Assembly: GCA_949987705.1 (NCBI GenBank)
Contig: OX465281.1
Span: 242,751,143 to 242,815,142 of the forward strand
DNA: 64,000 nucleotides
DNA from: Thereva unica
Taxonomy: Eukaryota > Arthropoda > Insecta > Diptera > Therevidae
Direction: 5' to 3'
How positions within the stretch are numbered: position 1 is the stretch's first letter; every line of letters starts with the position of its first letter. Positions 53,400-63,549 of this stretch are shown in pieces. The translations under genes and the position numbers were made by a program. The notes below the pieces were generated by a model that saw only the letters and a program-made list of their open reading frames with translations, searched no databases and was not told the DNA's origin.

Positions 53400-54085
53400 G
53401 ATTTTGGTGCAATTTACCTTGGAACTGAGCTTTGCAAACATTTCAGTCTAGGAATTCATTTTTCTATGAAGAAACTTCCACAATCAGTATTCTCGAATTA
53501 CTGATCTTACTTCCAAACTCGCCAAACTTAAAATCGACAGGGCCGGGAAAGAAGAAAAACAAGAAATAACGAATGTCATCTAGTTATGCTAAGTACAAGC
53601 AGGAAGAGGAAGAACTACAACGCTGGATGTAATCGAACCACAGACCCTTGGGATATTAGTCTGGAGCCTTTACCCCAGGGACCCTAATCGTACTGAGGGG
53701 TCGGTACGAATGAAGTCCATATTGGAGAAAAAAATCTTCGTCTGTATAAAAAAATATATATCTACTTTTGTATCCATAATTTTTTCGGTGCCTGGTGCTG
53801 TTAAAATTTACATTCTTGTAATTTGAATGTACATATAACGGGTGCTAGAAAAATTCGTTCTTTACAAAATGTGAAATAAAACCATCTAACAATAACTTTG
53901 AATGGAAATATTTTCTACTATTCATAGCTTGCCAAAAATTGGCTTTAAATGAAAAAGCTTATTAAGAAAGGAAAATATTGAGTTCAACTATAACAAAGAC
54001 ATAACCCCAAAGAAGTGTGAATCATGTGAAAGGAGAACCAAGTTGCATTAATTAAAAAAAAATTATATTTAAATCACTACTAATT
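53400..54085. repeat. composite repeat, copy 2
   Basis: Same parts in the same order as 47035-48050: LINE 3' remnant (AACTTCCACAATCAGTATT), minus-strand tRNA-like block (53700-53629, with GTGGTTCGATTACATCC), and the right part with TTGTATCCATAATTTTTTCG and TGTGAATCATGTGAAAGGAG. It lacks the MITE of copy 1 and so shows its empty site. Confidence 0.8.
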
Positions 54086-54584
54086 TCCACATTTTTCAAA
54101 GGATCTGGTAAAAATTTAACAAAAGGAAAATAAAACACGATTCCGTACTTAAATTCACATTTTTCTTGATGTAGGTAATAAACCGTGCAAAAGGCTCCTC
54201 AGGGCATCTCCTGTATTATTAGATAAAAAAAAATTCTCTTTTATCCCGAAGAATTTTGGTTCGTCCAAAATTGGGTTCTGCGAGAAGGGAGACGAACGAA
54301 CACCCACGATTTCGTCGCACTTAAGAGCTACTCCCACAAGGACTATTCATCTTTGTTAAATCACTCCCTTGTCTCTCTAGTCGAGGAGAGGATTTCTATT
54401 TGGCTTATTAGCAAAGGCCTAACAGCTCCAGACACCAACCACACACACACTTGGCGACTTTCCTTCTTGGTCCTGTATTTTTTCAATAAATTCAGATCGA
54501 TTTGTTGTACACTTCCGAAATTTGTTTCGTTGACCTTGTCTAGATAGGACCAAGCGAACGGAAAACCATCAAAGTACAGGAACA
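54086..54584. other. no feature seen
   Basis: Intron sequence with no shared repeat; a short (CA)n run lies at 54443-54451. No exon motif on the minus strand. Confidence 0.4.
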
Positions 54585-54615
54585 TCCTTACTAATATTAT
54601 AAATGCGAAAGTAAC

Positions 54616-54680
<65 letters not shown>
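54616..54680. repeat. (CTGT)n microsatellite
   Basis: About 16 uninterrupted CTGT units directly after the 5' end of the Helitron-like element, a usual position for microsatellites in such elements. Confidence 0.95.
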
Positions 54681-54842
54681 TACGCTTTCACGCCTAAACC
54701 ACTAAACCGATTTTGATGAAATTTTCAACAGACATAGTTTAGACCTTGGAGACGGACATAGGCTACTTTTTATGGAGAACAAAAGGGTTGAAGGGGGTGA
54801 AATGGGGTTCAATAAGTTGTAAGGGGATTTTTTTCTATTGTA

Positions 54843-57080
54843 TAAAAAGTAACTGACTGACAGACAACGCACAACCTAAACCGCTAGAGCTAAAGGGCTG
54901 AAATTTTGACTGTGTATCCCTATAATGGCGTGGACATCCACTAAAAAGCGATTTTTCGAAATTCATCCCCTAAGGGGGTGAATTGGGGTTTACCGAAACC
55001 GCTGGAGCTTTACGGTTGAAATTTGGACACTGCATCCCTATAATGGCGTGGATATCCACTATAAAGCGATTTTTCGAAATTCATCCCCTAGGGGGGTGAA
55101 ATGGGGTTTATCCAAACCGCTGGAGCTATAGGGCTGAAATTTGGACAGTGCATCCCTATAATGGAGTGGACATCCACTATAAAGCGATTTTTCGAAATTC
55201 ATCCCCTAAGGGGGTGAAATGGGGTTTACCCAAACCGCTGCAGCTATAGGGCTGAAATTTTGATAGTGCATCCCTATAATGGCGTGGACATCCACTAAGA
55301 AGCGATTTTTCGAAATTCATCCCCTAAGGGGGTGAATTCGGGTTTACCGAAACCGCTGAAGCTTTAGGGTTGAAATTTGGACACTGCATCCCTATAATGG
55401 CGTGGACATCCACTATAAAGCGATTTTTCGAAATTCATCCCCTAAGGGGGTGAAATGGGGTTTATCCAAACCGCTGGAGCTATAGGGCTGAAATTTGGAC
55501 AGTGCATCCCTATAATGGAGTGGACATCCACTATAAAGCGATTTTTCGAAATTCATCCCCTAAGGGGATGAAATGGGGTTTACCCAAACCGCTGCAGCTA
55601 TAGGGCTGAAATTTTGATAGTGCATCCCTATAATGGCGTGGACATCCACTAAGAAGCGATTTTTCGAAATTCATCCCCTAAGGGGATGAAATGGGGTTTA
55701 CCCAAACCGCTGCAGCTATAGGGCTGAAATTTTGATAGTGCATCCCTATAATGGCGTGGACATCCACTAAGAAGCGATTTTTCGAAATTCATCCCCTAAG
55801 GGGGTGAATTCGGGTTTACGGAAACCGCTGAAGCTTTAGGGTTGAAATTTGGACACTGCATCCCTATAATGGCGTGGACATCCACTATAAAGCGATTTTC
55901 GAAATTCATCCCCTAAGGGGGTGAAATGGGGTTTATCCAAACCGTTGGAGCTTTAGGGTTGAAATTTGGACACTGCATCCCTATAATGGCGTGGACATCC
56001 ACTATAAAGCGATTTTTCGAAATTCATCCCCTAAGGGGGTGAAATGGGGTTTATCCAAACCGTTGGAGCTATAGGGCTGAAATTTTGACAGTGCATCCCT
56101 ATAATGGCGTGGACCTCCACTAAGAAGCGATTTTTCGAAATTCATCCCCTAAGGGGGTGAATTGGGGTTTACCCAAACCGCTGGAGCTATAGGGCTGAAA
56201 TTTTAACAGTGCATCCCTATAATGACGTGGACATCCACTAAAGAGCGATTTTTCGAAGTTCATCCCCTAAGGGTGTGAAATGGGGTTCTTACAAACCGCT
56301 GAAGCTATAGGGCTGAAATTTGGACAGTGCATCCCTATAATGGAGTGGACATCCACTAAGAAGCGATTTTTCGAAATTCATCCCCTAAGGGGGTGAAATG
56401 GGGTTTATCCAAACCGCTAAAGTTATAGGGCTGAAATTTTAACAGTGCATCCCTATAATGGCGTGGACATCCACTATAAGGCGATTTTTCGAAATTAATT
56501 CCCTAAGGGGGTTAAATGGGATTTACCCAAACCGCTGGAGCTATAGGGCTGAAATTTTGACAGTGCATCCCCTTAATGACGTTGACATCCACTAAAAAGC
56601 GATTTTTCGAAATTCATCCCCTAATGGGGTGAAATGGGGTTAACCCACACCACTGAAGCTGGAGGGCTCTAATTTTGACCGTGCATCACTATAATGACGT
56701 GGGCATCCACTTAGGGGTGATTGAAATTTATCCCCTAAAGGGGTTAAATGGGGTTAAGCCAAACCACTATAGCTAAACGGCTGAAATTTTGACAGTGCAT
56801 CTCTATAATGACGTGGACATTTACTAAGAAGCGATTTTTCGAAATTCATCCCCTACAGGGGTAAAATTTGGTTTACCAAACGACTCGAGCTACAGGGTTG
56901 AAAATTGGACAGTGCATCCCTATAATGACATGGACATCCACTAAGAGGCGATTACTCGAAATTCATACCCTAAGGGGATGAAATGGGGTTAACCCAAACC
57001 TCTGAAGCTGAAAGGCTGGAATTTTGACAGTGCATCCCTATAATCACGTAGAAATGAATGACTCGAAATTTACTTTACTT
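54843..57080. repeat. minisatellite, 118-bp unit, about 19 copies, with higher-order pattern
   Basis: ATTCATCCCC recurs at 54961, 55079, 55197, 55315 and 55433, exactly 118 bp apart, and continues with small shifts to about 57000. Unit types can be told apart: type A has CTTTAGGGTTGAAATTTGG or close variants, type B has GGACAGTG with ATGGAGTGG, type C has TGCAGCTATAGG with TTTTGATAGTG. The order from the second unit is A-B-C-A-B-C-C-A-A, then more diverged units. The centre-left is homogeneous and the right end decays, as in arrays evolving by unequal exchange. Confidence 0.9.
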
Positions 57081-57398
57081 AATATTCATTTGTGATTGCT
57101 TCATAATTTCTTGCACCCACGTAAATAGGCGAACAAACTTAACGAACGTTCGTCAAACCCTAAAATGTCACTTTTCTTGATGACATATACATGCCAATCT
57201 ACATTAAAACTTGCAGATTTGTTGAGCAGAGGTGATATTCGCAGCAATTTGTTTACCATATTTATTAAAAAATGCACTATAATAAACCCTTTTTAGGGAT
57301 AATAACAGCTGACTTTTTTGTTGGTTTTTTTTAAGGAAAACATTGCACATAATAAACAGTTTTTAAAGGCGTTGCAAGGCACGCGGGTTTTATGCTAG

Positions 57399-58989
57399 TG
57401 TCATATAAACTTGGAATATTTATTTAGACAAGTTTCTTGTGACATTCTCCAAGTTTTGATAGAAATTTCTTTATCAAGTTTTCGAGAAAGTCCCTTTTAG
57501 TTCAAGGACTCTCGGTATCCATTTTTAGAGAGCTCACCCATGTTACACAGCTGATTCAGGAATTTAACTAGAAGGCAGAGAATATAGATAATCTCGAAAG
57601 GGACAAAAGGCATCAAGGACACATTTTCCATTAGAATTAACAGCTTGACAGGATGATATAAAAAAATATAATGCCAGGCTATAAAAGTTTATCTGTGTCC
57701 TTTAAATAAACCAGTTACAGCAATAATAACAGATTTCCATCCTGGAATGGGCCCTTTTTTTTACGTGTAATCATTGATCTCGAAAATAAATGTTTTTCTA
57801 CAAACCCTACACCCACCCCCATTACACCCCCTCCCATCAAAAAACCCGAACTGATTTACGAACACATTTGAATAGAAATGGTCTTGAATCGGCATATCTC
57901 TAAATCTGTAAGTGTGTTCGTAAACGATGTGAATCCTGCTCCTTCAATCCTTGCAGACTGGCAAGAATCAGCGATTATATGTATTGCAGCAGCACAATCG
58001 ATATGGGAAAACCGTAACGTGACGGAAATTTCAAGTAATCAGCTCTCGGGGAATCGAATGGAAATTTGCGTTGTTCCATGGCAACGTTATCGTCAGGGGA
58101 GGGTCCTTTTTGCGGCTGTGTGTGTGGGTATTGTTTGAAATTTTGTGTAAATTCTGCATAATATTAACAAATGACACACGCTCGTCTGGTATTTTGTAAT
58201 ACGTGCTCAATTGCGTGGAATAATAGAAATGTATGTTACAAACTCAAGTGTTATCCTGGGGTGAAAATAAGATTGGTTTAAGCTCAATCGACTTAGTTAA
58301 AAGCTTCTTGAATGAAGTTGAATCCTGTTAAGACGTCTTTACGATTTAAATTAATAGCGTTTAAAATTTGTGGGAAGGGGTTCGGTTTTTGGCAGACGGG
58401 ATAAGGATTCCTGTACTTTAAATTTGAACACTTCTAGTTGGGATGAGAAATGACTGTTTCTAGCGATAAATTGCAAGAATGAGTTGCAATTTTTAAATCA
58501 GCAGGGAGTTGTTCTTAAATCAGTTTTTTTCTTCTTAAACGGAGCTACGTTCCTCTTGAAATGTCTTATCTCCCGTATAACTTAAGCTAGACTCTTTGGA
58601 AACCAGCCTCCCGAAAACCTAAAACAAAGAAGGGCGATCCCAACAACTTCTCCTTGTGTTCTTCAAAAGCACAAAAATCAATATAAAGCTTCTTCTTCAT
58701 CTTATTTTCTCTGATCCATTAGCTGTTTGTCCATTCACGGTCCGTTTCCATCTTTTGGCGACGTATCGAGCCTCGATAACTGACAATCGTTGATTCTTAA
58801 AGTCACCCTCGGTATTGTTTAAGGCAATGAACGGATCTACCCGCATTGAAATGTCAAAAGTCAAATGCGCACCTGCCTGAAGCATCGAATTTGGAAGACC
58901 TCGAGCTTGTTGACGTCCGTCTTGAGCACGTACACGCTTCCGATCCATAAGGAAGATTCGAAAGGATTTACTTTCGGTTAAGACTAACT
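57399..58989. other. no gene identified
   Basis: Intron sequence. An 86-codon frame (57878-58138) and a minus-strand frame (58948-58697) show no domain I can name. The latter lies downstream of the RT relic at 59013-59290 on the same strand and could be part of it. Confidence 0.35.
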
Positions 58990-59012
58990 TTCGTTTTGAT
59001 GGTAGTATTTGT

Positions 59013-59290
59013 TCGTTTACATATGCACCACTTGAGCGAGGCGAATGTTGCTGTTGCCAGGCCGATATGGCTGTGAACGTCGGGAAATATCGTATAAGAT
59101 GCCCGTTGCTTCGGCATCCATGTCGGCGAAGACGGCGCTTTCGTCAGCGAACATTAAATTGGTTACGAAGTTGTTGTCATCGTATGGAACTCCGCGTCGT
59201 CCATCGAATGCTTCACCCACTATCGCGTCGATCACAACGTTGAAGAGAAGTAGCGAAGCGACGTCTCCTTGTCGGAGAATTCAGAATGTG
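59013..59290 (-). pseudogene. LINE reverse transcriptase relic with damaged catalytic motif
   Basis: On the minus strand, ILRQGDVASLLLFNVVIDAI then VGEAFDGRRGVPYDDNNFVT and NLMFADESAVFADMDAEATG. This is the RQGD..SPLLFN...D and F/YADD region of an RTE-like or related LINE. The catalytic pair reads FADE instead of FADD, so it is inactive. Text after ILYDISRRSQPY diverges. Confidence 0.7.
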
Positions 59291-59479
59291 TGAATTCAGA
59301 ATTCCTCGGATAAGCCAGCAGCAGCCAGGGCAAAACAAGGCTGTGTTGAGACTGCGGGAAAGAGGGCCACAAGGTAGAGGAGTGCTTCCAAATGCCTCAT
59401 TTGCAGGGAAATAGAGGGTGCACGTCACCGGAAGTACTAAATGTACGGCTTTCAAGGAGGCAATACAATGTAGAAGACA

Positions 59480-60310
59480 AAAGGATTCCTACAGCTTAAC
59501 CTGAACCACTGTCAAGCCTCACAAGATCTGCTGACACAAACAGTCTTTCAGGAGAAAATCGACATCGCGAGAAAGTTAGAAACCTGCTGGATAGCGGATA
59601 GCAGCGCACGTTAGTGAAATAGATGTGCTGTAGCCGAGCGATGGACTATACCATGAGAAACTCAGAGAATGGCTTCACGCAGGCCAAAGTAGACGGAATA
59701 CACGTCTACAGCTGCTATGCGGGTGATTCCAATAGTTAGGCTGTCGAATGGGGCAGTCAACAAACGAATGCAAGAAGGCGGCATACTCCTAGAAGTATTC
59801 TCGCGTTTGAACGTGATGTTAGTCAACACCGGAGATGTATACACCTTCCAAAGGGGTGGAAGAACATCTGTAATCCACATCACTTACGTGAGCGATTCAG
59901 TATCGAAGGACCTGCAGTTGCGAGTGGGAGATGTACACGCAAAGCTACCACCAAGCCATCATCTTCATGCATGATGCGAGGTCGGAAGAAGAAGCCAAGG
60001 AAGGGGAGAACAAACTAAAAACTCGGTGAAACGGGCATATGTCGTATCCATGACGCGGCCCGCCGACAACCGTCGACACTCACCAAATTTTTGGTAGAAC
60101 GTCGAAATCCACGAATGCCGAAGGACCTGCCTGAAAAAGAAAAGGAGAACTCGAAGAAATCGCAACCGTCCGGATTTCGATGAACTACTCAAGTACGAGG
60201 GAAACACTGAACAAGACCATCGCTAGAAGTAAATTCGAGTGCTTCAAAAGGTTGTACAGTGAAGCAGACTCGGACCCCTGGGGCGGACCCTATAAAATGG
60301 GCATGTAAGC
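59480..60310 (+). pseudogene. R1/I-group LINE relic: endonuclease and linker
   Basis: In shifting plus-strand frames: LQLNLNHCQASQDLLTQTVF and QEKIDIA (endonuclease start), ENGFTQAKVDGIHVYSCYA, then ILLEVFSRLNVMLVNTGDVY and TFQRGGRTSVIHITYVSDSV, finally TIARSKFECFKRLYSEADSD and PWGGPYKMGM (linker before RT). The order is right for an R1/I-like ORF2, but frames are broken, GDFN is lost and the SDH motif is missing. Confidence 0.75.
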
Positions 60311-61180
60311 GAGACCCAAAAAAGTAATAGTGGTGTTATTTTGATTTTTAATAGTTTTTCTAATCATTGTGATATCGTTCATTTCATTATTAGGATGATA
60401 AGATTGAGTTTGTGCATTTATTGGTGGTGTTTGGATTGAATTGTGCTAGTTTTAACTCACTCCGTTTCATAAGTAGGACATGTTGTGTTGTTATAGTTTA
60501 TGTTTGATTGTAACTTGCACCAGCGATTAGCGGGTGTTAGGTGTTATTACTTACGTCAAAACTAAGGTCATGAAGGGAATCGTTTTGATACCGGGGCGGT
60601 TGCAAGTTGTTGTTGTACGGTCTACGAGTGAAGTTAAGGAGACTATGGCACCCACGACCCAAAGCTGACATTTTCCGATTTTAGCCTTGACGTTTAAGTG
60701 ATAGCAGTTATAAACTATATGTATTATTTGTTCGTGTTTAGTTGAGATTTCTTACCATTACTGATGTGTCATTAAATGTTCCTGAAACCCAGCTTTTATG
60801 TTGTCAACAGTTTATTGGTTTGAGGTTGTTGTCAAGTTGTTTTTTAGGATGAGGTACTAAACGCCAGGATGGGTAGGCAGCGGACATAGCTCTCTCCGAG
60901 ATTCTTTTCAGGTGGCTTATGTTTCCTCACCGGTACTCCGTGACCGCTCGGATGGAGGCGCCGTCGTACAGGTGAGTGATAATGAAGGTAGCTAGGTGGT
61001 ACCTCTTGGATCTCCACCCACCACGACCCCTCCCCCCGACGAGCAGCCATTATCTGGAGGCCTAAGGTACACGTTGAGAGTGTGTTTGTTGATTGCAAAA
61101 TTTTTGTGTTTATTGAATGAGGCCTGAGTGGTTGGACTCTTCGGACACTCAGCCGGGGCCACATTACACGTAGCTTCAAA
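60311..61180. other. insert or decayed middle of the R1-like relic
   Basis: Separates the linker from the remaining RT scrap. T-rich to about 60840, then GC-richer; no motifs. Whether it is inserted foreign DNA or a degraded RT cannot be decided by eye. Confidence 0.35.
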
Positions 61181-61490
61181 AGAGTAGGTGGCCTGTCGGA
61201 TAAACAATTCGGCTTCAAACGGGCAAAGTCGACGACTGATGCAGGGGGCACGATGAGTCACCGTCATGTTCGGTATGCCCAGGGATGGAAGGAGACGCAG
61301 AGCACATCTTCTTTAGCTGCTCGAGATTCGCCGGACGGAATTACAAGAAATGGCTGAGGCACCACTAACGCCGCAAAAAAATCCTAGGCCACATGATGAG
61401 GTCCGCGGAAATCTGGAGAAAAGTATTTGCAATGACCATAAATAGAGCGCAGGGGACATTCTATACAAAAATGCAAAAACATTTTCTGGT
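61181..61490 (+). pseudogene. R1-like LINE relic: RT scrap and terminal Cys/His motif
   Basis: GGLSDKQFGFKRAKSTTDAG matches the RT motif LS..Q.GFR.G.ST.DA. Immediately after, CSVCPGMEGDAEHIFFSCSR then FAGRNYKKWL matches the C-terminal C.VC...ED..H..F.C..F zinc-knuckle end of R1/LOA-type proteins. Everything between (the catalytic RT core) is deleted, so the element suffered a large internal deletion. Confidence 0.75.
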
Positions 61491-61922
61491 TTAAACTAGT
61501 TTACTATAAAAATCAAAATGTTCCATTAAAATGTGGGTTATAGAGATTTAACTTCATTCGGGATTGACACCAATACTGCATGTTAAAAATTTAAACAAAA
61601 AGTTAAAAATAGAAAAAGTCGAGCTACAGAAAAACCTGTTCGTGATTACTCAGCTCCTGTTTACCTTATTTGCTAAAGAATTAAATAATTAAAAAAATAA
61701 ATGAATTTTAGTAAAGAATGTGCTCCCCTTGTTTATATTATTATTTTTTTTTTATTTTTTATTTTTTTTTTTTTGAATTCCTTGTATTAGAAAATTCTAA
61801 CTTGATTATTTAGCAGCAAAAAAACCCATTTATGCATGTATTATCTCGCACTAATAAAAATTCCATCCTTAATGTAATAAAAAAAGCAACAAGTAAAAAA
61901 AACCTTATATTATATTACTTAC
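61491..61922. other. AT-rich intron flank
   Basis: T-rich sequence with A/T runs (61741-61776), leading to the donor of CNG exon b. No other feature. Confidence 0.5.
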
Positions 61923-62085
61923 CTTCATGCATATGAACTAAGGTGTCAAGAAGATAAATAAAATCACATAAGTAGTCCAGGAACCACCATAAGGGCGTTG
62001 CGTTCCGATTAATTTCCCAGAAGACTGCCCTCCCAACAACGAATATAACATTGTAAAGCACAGCTAACGAAACTACAGCCAACCA
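61923..62085 (-). CDS. CNG channel exon b: S1-S2
   Basis: Acceptor CTTACAG before 62085 and donor GTAAGT after 61923. 54 codons plus one base encode WLAVVSLAVLYNVIFVVGRA (S1), then VFWEINRNATPLWWFLDYLC and DFIYLLDTLVHMHEG (S2). The last split codon joins exon c to give the family's [16 protein letters not shown] text ([12 protein letters not shown] in vertebrate alpha subunits). In frame with exons a and c although an 18-kb intron follows. Confidence 0.93.
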
Positions 62086-62233
62086 CTGTAAGGACGAGAA
62101 ACAGAGAAAATTCCGGATAATGCGAAATTATATTCGATTAGGATGTAATCAAGGACGAATATTGCAAAATATATATAGAGAGAGATAGGAAGAAAAAAAA
62201 TGGGATAATTATCTCTAAAGTGAGGACACTTAC

Positions 62234-62461
62234 CCGATAATGAGAAGGCAAGGACGGATCAACTGAAAGCCTATTACATAACCGGTGGCTAGTCTCGTCC
62301 TGGGACGATGATATATCACTTGACAGTTTGCCATCTGTTGAATTTGAAAATTTATCTAGAAACCAATCGGGCGGCTTTGTCCGGCCACGTTTTGTTATCC
62401 TATATCGAAGGGCATTTAGTGTTCGTCGTAACGCTGAGGGTTTCGGTCTTTTCGGCTGCTC
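62234..62461 (-). CDS. CNG channel exon a: cytoplasmic N-terminal part
   Basis: Acceptor ATATCTTTCAG before 62461, donor GTAAGT after 62234; 76 codons, phase 0 at both ends. It encodes a basic stretch (KRPKPSALRRTLNALRYRIT), KPPDWFLDKFS, a Ser-rich segment and SVDPSLPSHYR, the DPSG..YYRW motif that leads into S1. No start Met, so at least one more 5' exon must lie beyond 64000. Whether the gene is the fly CngA or Cngl orthologue cannot be settled here; the leucine zipper and pore favour an alpha-type subunit. Confidence 0.9.
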
Positions 62462-62780
62462 CTGAAAGATATAAAAAAATAATTTTAATTAGCACAATTA
62501 ACAAATCCTTAAAAATTTTAATGAAAATCACTCTCTCTTAATAATTTAAATTTACATCGCTATAATCACAAAATGACGGAGATTAACTCCCGAATATAAA
62601 GCAATTTACAAAGGATCAAATCGTCCTTGAACTTTTGTTTCCTTTAACAAGCGGTGCACTCCACTTTGATAGTTATGATGGCGGTAGGACTAAATGGGTA
62701 AATGAGAGATAAGGGGTCCCCAAAATCTGTGCTTATGTATGTAATTAAGAGCCTAACGACAGCTCTGCTTTAGCTTAGCA
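62462..62780. other. CNG intron, no feature
   Basis: AT-rich near the acceptor, otherwise unremarkable; no upstream exon recognised. Confidence 0.5.
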
Positions 62781-62782
62781 CC

Positions 62783-62810
62783 ACCCAGCACCACCACCAC
62801 CACCACCAGC
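62783..62810. repeat. (CAC)n microsatellite
   Basis: CACCACCCAGCACCACCACC with further CACCAC units; a short trinucleotide run in the intron. Confidence 0.85.
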
Positions 62811-62814
62811 TTAT

Positions 62815-63270
62815 CCGGGCCGCCGTGCGGTTAAATAGTGTTGTTTACTAAAGAAATTTCCATGATGTATAAAGCCTCGCTCCCGAAGGATCCATTATCC
62901 TGCATGGCCTCTAAGTCTGTACTTAATTCTTTAATTGAGGAATAAACATCTTACTTAATTAATCAGACTAATTAGGTACTTAGTTAATGCGCTGCCTCTT
63001 CTCGCAGGGCACTAACTATTTGCTCAAGCATTCCACTTGAGGACATGCCCAGATATTTGCTGCCTCACTTTGGGATTAAATCGTAGTTCTCTTTTTTTTA
63101 TGGCCACAATTTAATGTAAATTAAAATGAATTCTAGTCTGACTGACAGGGGACAGCTGCCTACATGCAGGCAAATTTATTTAATTAATTAATAGAAAAGA
63201 TTTTCGGCGCAATGTTTATTCTGGAACAGCTTGATTATGTTCTGTGGTCAAATATTTAATTTTCGGGGTT
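62815..63270. promoter_or_regulatory. candidate intronic enhancer of the CNG gene
   Basis: GC-richer start (TATCCGGGCCGCCGTGCGG), then clustered homeodomain-type cores: TTAATTGAGG, CTTAATTAATCAGACTAATT, AGGTACTTAGTTAATGCG, GGGATTAAATCG (K50-like), TTTAATTAATTAATAG, plus a forkhead-like TGTTTAC and an E-box CAGCTG. No transposon similarity within the window. Position in an upstream intron of a sensory/neuronal channel gene suits an enhancer, but this is inference. Confidence 0.35.
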
Positions 63271-63508
63271 TTGTTGTAGCACTAATTAACCATGCCAACT
63301 GCTGATGGACTCATTCCGATATATTTTTCTTATTTGCTCGAAGCTATTAAAAACATCATAAACAATTCAAGAAATCATTTCTTCTTTGAGTGGAATTATA
63401 ATTTTTAATTAGTCCGGCCAATATGTCTGGAATTATCGTTGTTGGTTGTTATTTCTCTTGATTAAAGCTGGATTAAGCTGACACCAACGATCTGTTCAAA
63501 CATTTTCC

Positions 63509-63549
<41 letters not shown>

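Larger units (their letters stand above)
54585..57398 (+). mobile_element. non-autonomous Helitron-like element with central minisatellite
   Basis: Starts TCCTTACTAATATTATAAAT after a host A (54584) and ends CTAG before a host T (57399), the A|T insertion of Helitrons. Ten bases before CTAG is a hairpin (57369-57384: GCG-T-TGC, loop AAG, GCACGC). The 5' text (AATATTATAAATGCGAAAGT, a CTGT run, ACGCTTTCACGCCTAAACC) matches a type of element common in arthropods (Lep1-like; recalled, not searched). It carries the 118-bp array and no RepHel gene. Confidence 0.8.

Noticed and set aside
54843..57080. CRISPR-like array
   Set aside because: Units are 118 bp and contiguous with no unique spacers; the array is a minisatellite in a eukaryotic Helitron-like element.
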